DNA of 64,000 nucleotides. It comes from JAICJC01 sp963709425 (lineage in GTDB: Bacteria > Actinomycetota > Thermoleophilia > Gaiellales > JAICJC01). The position numbers and the translations under genes are program-made. The number at the start of each line of letters is the position of its first letter. Position 1 is the stretch's first letter. This document shows positions 15,679-24,013 of this stretch, piece by piece. The stretch is from positions 1-64,000 of the forward strand of contig CAVPWG010000003.1 of assembly GCA_963709425.1 (NCBI GenBank), in the 5' to 3' direction. The notes under the pieces are model-generated. The model was given only the letters and a program-made list of their open reading frames with translations, made no database searches and had not been told where the DNA came from.

Positions 15679-16464
15679 TTAAGAGAACGCCTGGAAGATG
15701 GCGGCCGTGACCATCGCGCCCAGTACGCCGCCGTACAGCACCTCGAGTGTCGTGTGGACCCGGGCCTCGATCCGCGTCTGCGCCACGAGCAGCGCCATCA
15801 TGAAGACCAGCGTCGAGACGAGCACCTGGTTCTGGTAGGACTGCGTGATGAACGTGACCGCCGCCCAACCGCCGAACGCGACGGCGGCGTGGCCGGACGG
15901 CAGGCCGCCCCGAAGCGGCGTGCCTGTTCCGAACCGGGCCTTGATGGCGACCACGAGCAGGATGACGGCCGCGATCGCGATCACGGTCACGTGCGGAGGC
16001 GAGTGCCGGACCGTGTCGATCGCGCGGCTCGTCGGATGCCGGAGCCGCGGCCCGAACACGAGATAGCCGACAAAGAGCGCGTTCACCGCGGCGACCAGCA
16101 CCGCCCCGGCGGCGATGTCCTTGGCCGCGCGGGCGACCGGGTCGAATGTGCCCGTCGCGAGGTCGATGGCCTTCTCGAGCGCCGTGTTGAACATCTCGGC
16201 GATGAGGACGAACGAGACCGAGAGCATGAGCGCGAGCATCTCGAAACGGCTCGCTCCGAGGACGACTCCGAGCGGGAGCACGGCGAGCGCGACGAGGAAG
16301 TGGATGCGCATGTTGCGCTGGGTGCGCACCACGTAGATCACGCCCTCGAAGGCGTAGTTGAAGCTCGCGACCAGGCTGCCCGCCTCACGCCTGGCGGCCG
16401 AGAACGGCGCCGAGCGGCGCGCGGCGCGGCGGGTCTCGTCGCCGTTACGAAGGAGGGACGGCAA
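15679..16464 (-). CDS. Diacylglycerol-kinase-like / PAP2-like fusion membrane protein
   Basis: Residues 25-150 are a DgkA-type prokaryotic lipid kinase domain (FNYAFEGVIYVVRTQRNMRI, then EMFNTALEKAIDLAT and ARAAKDIAAGAVLV, holding the conserved E and N/K residues). Residues 165-261 form a second hydrophobic domain with GLPSGHAAVAFGGWAAVTFI and EARVHTTLEVLYGGVLG, like acid phosphatases of the PAP2 type. Undecaprenol or diacylglycerol handling is the likely role. I chose the TTG at 16464, eight bases after AGGAGGT; this overlaps ybeY by 20 bases. Later starts cannot be excluded. Confidence 0.8.
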   Translation of the reverse strand: MPSLLRNGDETRRAARRSAPFSAARREAGSLVASFNYAFEGVIYVVRTQRNMRIHFLVALAVLPLGVVLGASRFEMLALMLSVSFVLIAEMFNTALEKAIDLATGTFDPVARAAKDIAAGAVLVAAVNALFVGYLVFGPRLRHPTSRAIDTVRHSPPHVTVIAIAAVILLVVAIKARFGTGTPLRGGLPSGHAAVAFGGWAAVTFITQSYQNQVLVSTLVFMMALLVAQTRIEARVHTTLEVLYGGVLGAMVTAAIFQAFS

Positions 16465-16873
16465 CCGGCTCGACCTCCTCGAAGATGGCCCGTTGACGGC
16501 GGAGCATGTCACCGTTATCGGCCTCGTGGTCGTATCCCACGAGGTGCAGGACGCCGTGCACGAGGAGGAGCGCGATCGGCGTCCCGTCCGCGTCGGCCCG
16601 CGCCGGGCACACGACCACGTCGCCGAGCTGACGCGGCAGCCCATCCGGCAGGGCGTCGCGACCGTCGAGCGGGAACGACAGGACGTCGGTCGGCTCGTCG
16701 CGGCCCCGGTGGGCGGCGTTCAGCGCGGCCATCTCCGCGAGCTCGACGAGGACGACCCCGACCTCGCCGGCGGTTACGCCCTCGGCCCGAAGCGTCGCGA
16801 CCACCGCGGCGCGGGCCGCGTCCTCGTCGACGGCCTGCCCGGTGCGGTTCTCGACCTCGACGTGGACGGTCAC
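16445..16873 (-). CDS. ybeY: Endoribonuclease YbeY (16S rRNA maturation)
   Basis: YbeY is a zinc RNase for 16S 3'-end maturation and ribosome quality control. The 142-residue product has the signature HGVLHLVGYDHEADNGDMLR with three histidines for zinc, plus RGRDEPTDVLSFPL. Its GTG start overlaps the phoH stop by four bases (GTGA), and its own end overlaps the start of the lipid kinase gene. Confidence 0.95.
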   Translation of the reverse strand: MTVHVEVENRTGQAVDEDAARAAVVATLRAEGVTAGEVGVVLVELAEMAALNAAHRGRDEPTDVLSFPLDGRDALPDGLPRQLGDVVVCPARADADGTPIALLLVHGVLHLVGYDHEADNGDMLRRQRAIFEEVEPVAVPPS

Positions 16874-17832
16874 TCGCGCGCGCCCTCGCCGGTCTGCTCG
16901 GCGTGCTCCGCGTAGGCGCTCACGATCCGCTGGACGAGCTTGTGGCGGACGACGTCGGCGTCGGAGAAGTGGACGAACGCGACGTCGGGCACCCCGTCGA
17001 GGACGCGCATCACGTGCATCAGCCCCGAGCGCTGGTCACGGGGCAGGTCGATCTGCGTGATGTCGCCGGTGACGACGATGCGCGACCCGAACCCCAACCG
17101 GGTCAGGAACATCTGCATCTGCTCGGGGCTCGTGTTCTGGGCTTCGTCGAGGATGATGAACGAGTCGTTCAGCGTGCGGCCGCGCATGAAGGCGAGCGGG
17201 GCGACCTCGACCATCCCCTTGTCCATGTACGACGCGAGCCGCTCGGCGTCCAGCATGTCGTGGAGCGCGTCGAAGAGCGGGCGCAGATACGGGTCGACCT
17301 TGGCGAGCAGGTCACCGGGCAGGAACCCCAGCCGCTCGCCGGCCTCGACCGCCGGGCGCGTGAGGATGATCCGGGCCACCTCGCGCTCCCCCAGGGCGGC
17401 GACCGCCAGCGCGATCGCGAGGTAGGTCTTGCCCGTGCCGGCCGGCCCGATCCCGAACGTGACCGTGTTCGCACGGATCGCGTCGACGTAGCGCTTCTGC
17501 CCGATCGTCTTGGGCGAGACCTGCTTCCCCCGGTGCGTCCACACGACGTCGTGCAGCACGTCGACCGCGCGCCCGTCCGCCGTCAGCACCCCGGCAACTG
17601 CGTCGACCGTCTGCGGGCCGACGCTCACGCCCTCGGCAACGAGCTGCGCGAGCTCGGCCATCACCGAGCGGGCCCGCTCGACCGCCTCGTCGTCGCCGTC
17701 CAGGGTGAGCTCGTTGCCCCGGAGGTAGGCCTCGACCCCGGAACGCTCCGCCAAAGCCCTGAGCATCGCATCGCGGTCCTGCCCGAGCTCGGTCGCGAGC
17801 TCGTTCTCAACCGAGAGTTTCACTCGTGCCAT
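16870..17832 (-). CDS. phoH: PhoH-like ATPase
   Basis: The 320-residue product carries a KH-like N-terminal part and an RNA-helicase-like ATPase core: Walker A GIGPAGTGKTYLA, DEAD-like box FIILDEAQNTSPEQM, and sensor VVTGDITQIDLP. PhoH is commonly paired with YbeY and Era in RNA or ribosome maturation, as here. The ATG at 17832 lies nine bases after TACACT (17842-17847), giving a leaderless message whose promoter overlaps that of the divergent gene at 17862. Confidence 0.93.
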   Translation of the reverse strand: MARVKLSVENELATELGQDRDAMLRALAERSGVEAYLRGNELTLDGDDEAVERARSVMAELAQLVAEGVSVGPQTVDAVAGVLTADGRAVDVLHDVVWTHRGKQVSPKTIGQKRYVDAIRANTVTFGIGPAGTGKTYLAIALAVAALGEREVARIILTRPAVEAGERLGFLPGDLLAKVDPYLRPLFDALHDMLDAERLASYMDKGMVEVAPLAFMRGRTLNDSFIILDEAQNTSPEQMQMFLTRLGFGSRIVVTGDITQIDLPRDQRSGLMHVMRVLDGVPDVAFVHFSDADVVRHKLVQRIVSAYAEHAEQTGEGARE

Positions 17833-17861
17833 GCGCGGGGAAGTGTAGATTCCAGGACGGG
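17833..17861. promoter_or_regulatory. Overlapping divergent leaderless promoters
   Basis: In 29 bases two -10 boxes overlap on opposite strands: TACACT (17847-17842, minus) for phoH and TAGATT (17846-17851, plus) for the gene at 17862. Both sit 9-10 bases from their start codons. Polymerase can probably fill only one at a time. Confidence 0.55.
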
Positions 17862-18236
17862 ATGGAAACGCTGCGGCTGATCCTGGGCTCGAAGGCGTTC
17901 GCCACGATCGCGGGCGGCTCGCTGCTCATGATCCTCGGCGCGGCCCTGGGCGTGGCGATCGGCTCGGACTCGAGCTCGGCTGCCGCCACCACCCTGTCGA
18001 CGATCACCAAGAACGGCACCACGAGGATCGTGGCGGTCTCCGCGAAGCCTACGACAGTGGACCACAAGGTCAAGGTGACCGTCACCAAGAGGAAGACGTT
18101 GACCGAGCCGGGCGGAACATCCGTTCGCACCGTCACCGGCCCGACGCACACTGTCACCGACGTTCGCACGCGGACCGTCACGAACACCGTCCCGACAACC
18201 GTCACGCAGACGATCACGGTCACCGTCGCGCCCTAG
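17862..18236 (+). CDS. Membrane-anchored protein with Thr/Val-rich repeat tail (paralogue of 4485-5003)
   Basis: The 124-residue product has one N-terminal membrane helix (residues 8-32, FATIAGGSLLMILGAALGVA) and an exterior tail of alternating T and V (TVTKRKTLTEPGG, TVTGPTHTVTDVRTRTVT, ending TQTITVTVAP). It shares order and tail style with the protein at 4485-5003. Function unknown; a surface role is likely. The ATG at 17862 was chosen because of the -10 box ten bases upstream. Its TAG stop shares the bases CTAG with the stop of yqeY on the other strand. Confidence 0.65.
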   Translation: METLRLILGSKAFATIAGGSLLMILGAALGVAIGSDSSSAAATTLSTITKNGTTRIVAVSAKPTTVDHKVKVTVTKRKTLTEPGGTSVRTVTGPTHTVTDVRTRTVTNTVPTTVTQTITVTVAP

Positions 18237-18676
18237 CGTCCGAGACGCTCGCGCACCAGTGCGGCGGCCGCGGCGCCGTCGACGCGGCCCTCGCCGCGGG
18301 CCGTCACCAGGCCCATCACGCGGCCCATGTCGCGCATCGACTCTGCACCGGTCTCCGCAAGAGCGGCGTCCACCAGTGCCGCGAGCTCGGCCTCGGTCAT
18401 CGCGGCCGGCAGGAACTCCTCGATCACCGGCACGTCCGCCGTCTCTGCGGCGGCCCGATCATCGCGCCCGGCGGTGCGGTAGCTCTCGGCGGCCTCCAGT
18501 CGCTGCTTTCGCTCGCGCCGTAGCACCGCCTCCGCGTCCGATTCCGAGAACGCGCCCCTCGGCACCGACTTCTCGGCACGCTGGAGGGCCGACAGGATCA
18601 AGCGGAGGGCGTCCACCCGGCTGCGGTCGCCCGCGCGCATCGCCCCCGTGAGCTCGGCCTTCACCCGCTCGATCAC
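18233..18676 (-). CDS. GatB/YqeY domain protein
   Basis: The 147-residue product matches stand-alone YqeY: VIERVKAELTGAMRAGDRSR, LRLILSALQRAEK, VPVIEEFLPAAMTEAELAAL and DMGRVMGLVTARGEGRVDGA. The same fold forms the tail domain of GatB, which binds tRNA, so a tRNA-amidation or quality-control role is likely. The GTG start overlaps the mtaB stop by four bases, so it is coupled to it. Confidence 0.9.
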   Translation of the reverse strand: MIERVKAELTGAMRAGDRSRVDALRLILSALQRAEKSVPRGAFSESDAEAVLRRERKQRLEAAESYRTAGRDDRAAAETADVPVIEEFLPAAMTEAELAALVDAALAETGAESMRDMGRVMGLVTARGEGRVDGAAAAALVRERLGR

Positions 18677-19848
18677 GCCACCACCTCCACGATCGTCCCC
18701 GGCCGGCCGCCCGCGACAACGAGCGGGGTGTAGTCGTCGGTGTACCCGCGCCCGGCCACCGTCTCGATGAGTACGCGCTGGCGGGTGCCCGAGAGCGCCT
18801 GCCGGTGAGCCGCGGCCTGTGCGTCGGCGACCTCGCGCACGCGACGCGACCGCTCGGCCTTCACCCCTGCCGGGACGGGATCGGACGTGGCGTCGGCAGT
18901 GCCCGGTCGCGGCGAGTACGGAAAGACGTGCACGCGCGTGAACCCCGCTTCGCGGACGGCCGCAAGCGTGCGCCCAAAGGCCGCGCCGTCCTCGGCCGGA
19001 TGGCCCACGATGACGTCGGTGGTGAGGTTGATGCCGGCAACGAGCTCCCGCGCGCGGCGGACGGTCGCCAGAAACCGAGCCGCCGTGTAGCGGCGCCGCA
19101 TCGCCCTCAGCACGCCGTCGTCGCCTGACTGCATCGGCACGTGCAGATGCCGCGCGACGCCCGGGTGGATCAGCGCGGCGAGGAGCGCGTCCGACACGTG
19201 GTTCACCTCGATGGACGAGAGCCGCACCCGCTCGATCCCGCCGACGCCCGCGGCGGCGGCGAGCAGGTCGGGCAGGCGCATCCCCGCCGGCCGGTCGCGG
19301 AAGCACCCGAGGTTGATGCCGGTCAGGACGATCTCGCGGTGCCCCTGGCGGGCCCGTCGGGCCACATCGGCGAGCACATCGGCGGCGGCCCGGCTGCGGC
19401 TCGGCCCGCGAACCTGCGGGATCACGCAGTAGCTGCATGTGAACGAGCAGCCGTCCTGCACCTTGACGTAGGCCCGGGTGCGCGGGAACGCCGCCTGCGG
19501 GCCGGCGCATCCGAGGTCACCCACCCATCCCGCGACGAGCGCCGGGACGGTTTCGGGCGGGCCGCGCAGGACGGTGACGTTCCCGGCCACGTCCTCGAAC
19601 GCCGCCCCGGCCAGGTTCGCGCCGCAGCCGGTGACGAGCACGCGCTCGGCCGTGCGCGCCGCCCGCCGGACCGCCTTCCGCGACTTGGCGACGGCCTCGG
19701 CCGTGACGCAGCAGGTGTTGACGACCCGCACCCGCGCGCGCTCCGGATCGACCTCGGCGTGACCCGCCTCGGCGAGCCGCTCGCGGATCTCCTGGGCGTC
19801 GGTCATCGACACCTTGCACCCCAGGAACTCGGCTGCGAACCCGCTCAC
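18673..19848 (-). CDS. mtaB: tRNA threonylcarbamoyladenosine methylthiotransferase (MtaB-type)
   Basis: A radical-SAM methylthiotransferase that modifies t6A37 in tRNA. The 391-residue product has the N-terminal UPF0004 domain with cysteines in LGCKVSMTDAQ, VNTCCVT and VTGCGAN; the radical-SAM CxxxCxxC in DGCSFTCSYCVIPQVRG; and a C-terminal TRAM segment (GTRQRVLIETVAGRGYTDDY). NTCCVT rather than the MiaB pattern favours MtaB. The GTG start overlaps the rsmE stop by four bases. Confidence 0.9.
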   Translation of the reverse strand: MSGFAAEFLGCKVSMTDAQEIRERLAEAGHAEVDPERARVRVVNTCCVTAEAVAKSRKAVRRAARTAERVLVTGCGANLAGAAFEDVAGNVTVLRGPPETVPALVAGWVGDLGCAGPQAAFPRTRAYVKVQDGCSFTCSYCVIPQVRGPSRSRAAADVLADVARRARQGHREIVLTGINLGCFRDRPAGMRLPDLLAAAAGVGGIERVRLSSIEVNHVSDALLAALIHPGVARHLHVPMQSGDDGVLRAMRRRYTAARFLATVRRARELVAGINLTTDVIVGHPAEDGAAFGRTLAAVREAGFTRVHVFPYSPRPGTADATSDPVPAGVKAERSRRVREVADAQAAAHRQALSGTRQRVLIETVAGRGYTDDYTPLVVAGGRPGTIVEVVA

Positions 19849-20528
19849 CCCAGGAACCCCATCTCGCGCAGCGCCAGCGCGGCGGCCACGATCGCCGCGG
19901 TCTCGGTGCGCAGGACGACCGGCCCGAAGGTCGCGACCGCGACGCCGCTCGTCCGCGCGAGCGCGAGCTCGACGTCTGAGAATCCGGGCTCCGGCCCGAT
20001 CAGGAGCGTCGCCTGCCTGCGGCCGACGATCCGGTCGGCCAGGCCGCCCGAGGCGCCCTCGTGGCTCAGCACGACAGCCTCGGGTGAGAGGACATCGGCG
20101 TAGGCAGCCGGCTCCAGGATGTCCGGCACGCGCGCCTGCTTGGACTGCTTCGCCGCCGCCTCGGCCACCCGCCGCCAGCGCTCGATGCGAGGTGGCGTGA
20201 ACCGCCCCTTCAGGAGCTCCGTGCTGAGCGCTCCGATGCGGGCGACTCCGAGCTCCGTCAGCTTCTCGACGGCGCTGTCCGAGCGCGCCCCGGGCTGGGC
20301 GATCCACACGGTCACGATGGGTGCGGCCACGGCGTCGATCTCCTCCATGAGCTCCAGCCCGCCGGGCGCGACCCTCGCACGGTGCACGCGACCGCCGGCG
20401 GCGACCTCGCAAGTATCGCCGACCCGAAGGCGCAGGACGTGCTCGAGGTGATGGTGATCTGCCGGCGTAAGGACGGCTACGCCGGCGCGCACGTCCTGGG
20501 CGAAGAACCGGTAGGCGTGGCGGGTCAC
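19845..20528 (-). CDS. rsmE: 16S rRNA m3U1498 methyltransferase RsmE
   Basis: A SPOUT methyltransferase acting on 16S U1498. The 227-residue product has an N-terminal PUA-like part (HHHLEHVLRLRVGDTCEV) and the knotted SAM site LLIGPEPGFSDVELALA and VVLRTETAAIVAAALA. KSELGVxxI-like sequence reads EKLTELGVARIGAL. The GTG start overlaps the prmA stop (GTGA). Confidence 0.92.
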   Translation of the reverse strand: MTRHAYRFFAQDVRAGVAVLTPADHHHLEHVLRLRVGDTCEVAAGGRVHRARVAPGGLELMEEIDAVAAPIVTVWIAQPGARSDSAVEKLTELGVARIGALSTELLKGRFTPPRIERWRRVAEAAAKQSKQARVPDILEPAAYADVLSPEAVVLSHEGASGGLADRIVGRRQATLLIGPEPGFSDVELALARTSGVAVATFGPVVLRTETAAIVAAALALREMGFLG

Positions 20529-21235
20529 GGCTCGAGCACCTCGGCCGCCCAGCCGTCGATCGCCACCCGGATGCCACCGCCGAGGGTCTGGTCGGCGGTC
20601 AGCCCCGAAGCGAGGATCCGGTCAGGGAGGTCGGGCCGCTCGAGCAGACGCTCCAGGAGGCCCAGCTCGAGGTTGGCCAGCCAGAGGGGCGCCCGCGGCA
20701 GCGGATCGGTGAGGACGTCGGCCCGGGCGACGGCCACCTCGACGCCGTTTCGGACGGCGTTCTCGGCCGCGGCACCGACGGCCAGCACATCGACGTCGAA
20801 CGCCTGGAGCGGCCCGAACCCGAGTCGGGCGGCGGCGACCGAGAGGACGCCGGAGCCGCACCCCAGGTCGAGCGCCGGCGACGGCTCGAGCCGGCCGAGC
20901 AGCTCGAGCGCGGCCCGTGTGGAGCCGTGGGCACCGGTCCCGAACGCCCGCCCGGGATCGATCACGATCGCGATCTCCTCCGGGTCGAACCACGGCGGGC
21001 CGATCCAGAGCCGGCCCACACGAACGGGCCGGTGAAACGCCCGCCACGCATCCTCCCAGCCGGGGGCGACGGGCTCCGGGTCGAGGTCGGGCGCGGGCGG
21101 CGTGTCGGCGTAGCCCGCGAGCACCACGTGCGCCCCGTCGCGCTCCTCCTCCACACCGGCTGGGAAGAGCTCGAGCATGCGCACCAGGGCGACCTCTGCG
21201 TCGTCGGCGGGGACGCGCAGGCGGTAGCGGTTCAC
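20525..21235 (-). CDS. prmA: Ribosomal protein L11 methyltransferase-like protein
   Basis: The 236-residue product has the PrmA pattern: IDPGRAFGTGAHGSTRAALE, then DLGCGSGVLSVAAARLG for SAM binding, and NLELGLLERL where family members have an Asn motif. PrmA trimethylates L11 in the large subunit. It is shorter than the 290-residue E. coli enzyme because the N-terminal L11-binding domain is reduced. GTGA overlaps join it to dnaJ upstream and rsmE downstream. Confidence 0.88.
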   Translation of the reverse strand: MNRYRLRVPADDAEVALVRMLELFPAGVEEERDGAHVVLAGYADTPPAPDLDPEPVAPGWEDAWRAFHRPVRVGRLWIGPPWFDPEEIAIVIDPGRAFGTGAHGSTRAALELLGRLEPSPALDLGCGSGVLSVAAARLGFGPLQAFDVDVLAVGAAAENAVRNGVEVAVARADVLTDPLPRAPLWLANLELGLLERLLERPDLPDRILASGLTADQTLGGGIRVAIDGWAAEVLEP

Positions 21236-22341
21236 CTGAAGGCCGCGCGCAGGCGGCCGAGGAAGCTCCCGTCGTGCGCGTAGGTCGCGTCGTCGACGCC
21301 GCTCTCGAACCCGTGCAGCTGGGCGCGCTGCTCGTCAGTCAGCTTGCGCGGGATCATCACGCCGACCACGATGCGGTGGTCGCCGCGGCCGCGGCCGCCG
21401 AGCACGGGGATCCCTCGGCCGCGCAGCACGATCACCTCGCCGGGCTGCGTGCCGGGCTTCACCTCGATCTCCTCGCTGCCCTCCAGCGTCTCGACGGCGA
21501 CGGTCGCGCCGAGCGCCGCCCGCGTGAACGGCAGGTCGAGCACCGTGACCAGGTCGTTGCCGTCGCGCTCGAACCGCGGGTCGGAGGCCACGGCCACCTG
21601 CACGTACAGGTCCCCCGCCCCGCCCTCGCCCTCGTGGCCCCGACCGGCAAGCCGCAGCCGCTGCCCCGAGGCGATGCCGGGCGGCACCTGCACCTCGACG
21701 CCGCGCCGGACGGTCAGCCGGCCCCGCCCGCGGCACTCGCTGCAGGGCGAGTCGATGCGGACGCCGCGCCCGCCGCACGCGGCGCAGGCCGATGCCTGCA
21801 CGAACTGGCCAAACGCCGTCTGCGCGACGTGCTGCACACGGCCCGAGCCGCCACATTCCGGGCACTGTTGCGGCTGCGTCCCGGGCTCCGCGCCGGTCGC
21901 GTCGCAGCGCTCGCACCCTGCGATCACGTCGACCGCCACCTCGCGCGTGACGCCGAACGCCGCCTCGGCGAGGGTCAGCTCGATCGAAGCCGTCGCGTCG
22001 CCGCCGCGCGGCCGCGCGCGCCTGCCGCCCGAGAAGATGTCGTCGCCGAAGAACGCCCCGAGCAGATCCGACAGGCTCGAGAAGTCCATGAACTGCTCGG
22101 TGTGGAATTGGGTGCCGGCGATGCCGGCGTGCCCGAACCGGTCGTACCGGGCTCGGGTGTCGGCATCGCTCAGCACCTCGTACGCCTCGGCGGCCTCGCG
22201 AAATCGCTCGGCCGCCTCGGGCGCCGGGTTCACGTCCGGATGGAGCTCACGCGCCAGCCGCCGGAACGCTTTCTTGACGTCCGCATCGGAGGCGTCGCGA
22301 GGGACGCCCAGAACGTCGTAGTAGTCTCGCCTCGCCACCAC
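21232..22341 (-). CDS. dnaJ: Chaperone DnaJ
   Basis: Co-chaperone that delivers clients to DnaK. The 369-residue product has the J domain (RDYYDVLGVPRDASDADVKK, HPD at about residue 35), a Gly/Phe region, the four zinc modules CERCDATG, CPECGGSG, CAACGGRG and CSECRGRG, and the C-terminal substrate domains. The first zinc module has Ala for Gly. The GTG start follows TAGACT (22348-22353) by six bases, so the unit dnaJ-prmA-rsmE-mtaB-yqeY is probably transcribed leaderless. No CIRCE operator is seen at this promoter. Confidence 0.95.
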   Translation of the reverse strand: MVARRDYYDVLGVPRDASDADVKKAFRRLARELHPDVNPAPEAAERFREAAEAYEVLSDADTRARYDRFGHAGIAGTQFHTEQFMDFSSLSDLLGAFFGDDIFSGGRRARPRGGDATASIELTLAEAAFGVTREVAVDVIAGCERCDATGAEPGTQPQQCPECGGSGRVQHVAQTAFGQFVQASACAACGGRGVRIDSPCSECRGRGRLTVRRGVEVQVPPGIASGQRLRLAGRGHEGEGGAGDLYVQVAVASDPRFERDGNDLVTVLDLPFTRAALGATVAVETLEGSEEIEVKPGTQPGEVIVLRGRGIPVLGGRGRGDHRIVVGVMIPRKLTDEQRAQLHGFESGVDDATYAHDGSFLGRLRAAFR

Positions 22342-22364
22342 GCCCGTAGTCTACGGGCGGGCTT

Positions 22365-22475
22365 TCACCACTCGTGGAAGCCGCGGCCGCCGCGGTGGTG
22401 ATGAACATGCGCCAGGAACAGCGCAAGCGACGTTGCCCACAAGAACAACGCCGGCCGCCTTGTCAGGATCTTCAT
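22365..22475 (-). CDS. Short secreted-type peptide gene downstream of the HTH-TPR regulator
   Basis: The ATG at 22475 follows a very good ribosome binding site, GGGAGGGAA, by four bases. The 36-residue product is MKILTRRPALFLWATSLALF in its first 20 residues, a basic head and hydrophobic core, and continues with LAHVHHHRGGRGFHEW. It looks like an exported or membrane-bound peptide. It lies 40 bases after the stop of the HTH-TPR gene, in the same direction. This is the place where the peptide genes of RRNPP-type systems lie; that role is a hypothesis. Confidence 0.55.
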   Translation of the reverse strand: MKILTRRPALFLWATSLALFLAHVHHHRGGRGFHEW

Positions 22476-22515
22476 CGTGTTCCCTCCCGTGCCCTTGGAC
22501 GGAGATTTCCGTCGT

Positions 22516-23868
22516 CTACCAGCGGACGTCCTGTAGAGCGTCTGCCGCCCTCCGGTAGAGCTCGGCGGCCCGCTCGGGGTCGCCTCGCCTGGTTGCCACA
22601 TCTCCGAGCGCTACCCATGACCCGGCCATGTGGCTGATGGATTCCACCGCGGCGAAGCACGCCGCCGCGGCCTCAAAGTCCCGCTCGGCCTCGTCGATGC
22701 GATCCAGCCCCAGGTGGGCCTTGCCCATGACGAGACGAGCGTTCCCTTCTTCTTGTCGGTATTCCGCGCGCCCGCCCAATAGCTCGATTGCGCGATTTGC
22801 ACTCTCGATCGCCCCTTCGGGGTCTCCGGAGTGCAGGCGTGCTGAGGCCAGCGATGAGGCCGCGAACGCCGCGTCGACCCGGTTGTCCTGCTCGACGGCG
22901 ATCCGGAACGACTCGCGCAGGAGCGGCACCGCCTCGTCGGGCCGACCCGTGATGGCGTGTAGCTGGCCGAGGTTGTTCAGGAGCTTCCCGACGTACTCGT
23001 GGTCGGAGACGCGCTCGAAGAGCGCCTTCGACCGCTCGGCGTAGTCGCGCGCGCGGGTGTACTCGTTGCGGCGCTCGGCGACGAGCGAGGCGTCGAGATA
23101 GGTCTCGGCGAGGACGCGGTCGTCGTCGAGGGCACGGGCCAGCTCGAGCGCCTGCTGCACGTCCTCGGCGGCCGCGGTGAAGTCCTTCTGCCGGCGGCGG
23201 ATCTTCGCGCGGGTGTTCAGGATGCGGACTCGCAGCGCGTCAGACGTCCGGTCGGCGGCGCCCGCGAGGCGCAGAGCCTCGTCGAGGAGCGCGACGGCCG
23301 TCGCGTGGCTTCCCATCTTGAAGCGGACGACGCCCAGCCGGTAGAGCACGTCTGCGTGATCGGCTTCGGCACCCTCCTCGTTGGTGGCCGCTGAGGCGGC
23401 GGCGCCCAGCAGGTCAGCGGCCTCCTCGAGCCGGCCGAGATGATGAAGCGCCCAGCCGAATGCCATGCTGTGGCGCAGGGCGAGCAGCGCGTCCCCGGAG
23501 GACTCGACGCCGGGACGAACGCGCACGAGATCGTCGACGGCCTCGGCGTAGCGACGCGCCTCGACGGCCGCCTCGGCGCGCGCGACAGCCACCTCGCATA
23601 CGGCGCGCGCGGACGGCCCAGCGTCACCCTCGAGCGCGGTGCGCTCCACTCCGAGCCGCTCTGTCAGCCACGCGATCGCCGCCGGCGAGGGCTTGGTCTT
23701 TCCAAGCTCGACCTGGCTCACGTACTCCTTCGTGAAGCGGTCGCCGCCGAGCTCGGCCTGGGTGAAGCCCGCGTCGAGACGCAGCGCCCGCACCCTGGCG
23801 CCGACCCCCTCGGGAGCCGGCCGGACACGGGCGCTGCCGTGACGCTCGGCTGTCCTCGTACGTGCCAT
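22516..23868 (-). CDS. HTH (XRE-type) regulator with TPR domain
   Basis: The 450-residue product has an XRE-type HTH at residues 20-80 (ARVRALRLDAGFTQAELGGD, YVSQVELGKTKPSPAAIAWL) and then at least seven TPR units (for example LYRLGVVRFKMGSHATAVAL, LLNNLGQLHAITGRPDEAV, AGSWVALGDVATRRGDPERA). HTH plus TPR is the build of peptide-sensing RRNPP regulators and also of some actinobacterial regulators with unknown ligands. The ATG at 23868 follows TACTCT (23876-23881) by seven bases, fitting a leaderless message. A small peptide gene lies just downstream. Confidence 0.8.
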   Translation of the reverse strand: MARTRTAERHGSARVRPAPEGVGARVRALRLDAGFTQAELGGDRFTKEYVSQVELGKTKPSPAAIAWLTERLGVERTALEGDAGPSARAVCEVAVARAEAAVEARRYAEAVDDLVRVRPGVESSGDALLALRHSMAFGWALHHLGRLEEAADLLGAAASAATNEEGAEADHADVLYRLGVVRFKMGSHATAVALLDEALRLAGAADRTSDALRVRILNTRAKIRRRQKDFTAAAEDVQQALELARALDDDRVLAETYLDASLVAERRNEYTRARDYAERSKALFERVSDHEYVGKLLNNLGQLHAITGRPDEAVPLLRESFRIAVEQDNRVDAAFAASSLASARLHSGDPEGAIESANRAIELLGGRAEYRQEEGNARLVMGKAHLGLDRIDEAERDFEAAAACFAAVESISHMAGSWVALGDVATRRGDPERAAELYRRAADALQDVRW

Positions 23869-23892
23869 CGGTCTCAGAGTAGCGGACGAAGG

Positions 23893-23994
23893 TCTACTTG
23901 ACCAGTCACCCTCGAGAGGATGCTACTGGTCGCCATTTTCCCTTTATCCAAACCGATTCCTGCTCGATCAAGCATGAATTCTCGATCTACTTGA
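23893..23994. promoter_or_regulatory. Repeated 9-bp boxes in the HTH-TPR promoter region
   Basis: TCTACTTGA occurs at 23893-23901 and again at 23986-23994, and CTCGATC occurs twice 18 bases apart (23963 and 23981). The stretch 23930-24000 is clearly richer in A and T than the rest of the window. These may be operators of the adjacent regulator. Confidence 0.35.
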
Positions 23995-24013
23995 TTTCAC
24001 CCTTTTCGGGGAC

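Noticed and set aside
15754..17880. Open frame of over 700 codons on the plus strand
   Set aside because: It lies opposite phoH, ybeY and the lipid kinase, and its product is an Arg/Asp/Gly/His-rich mirror of their codons.
22342..22364. CIRCE operator at dnaJ
   Set aside because: HrcA is present, but no TTAGCACTC-N9-GAGTGCTAA-like repeat is seen here or elsewhere in the window.
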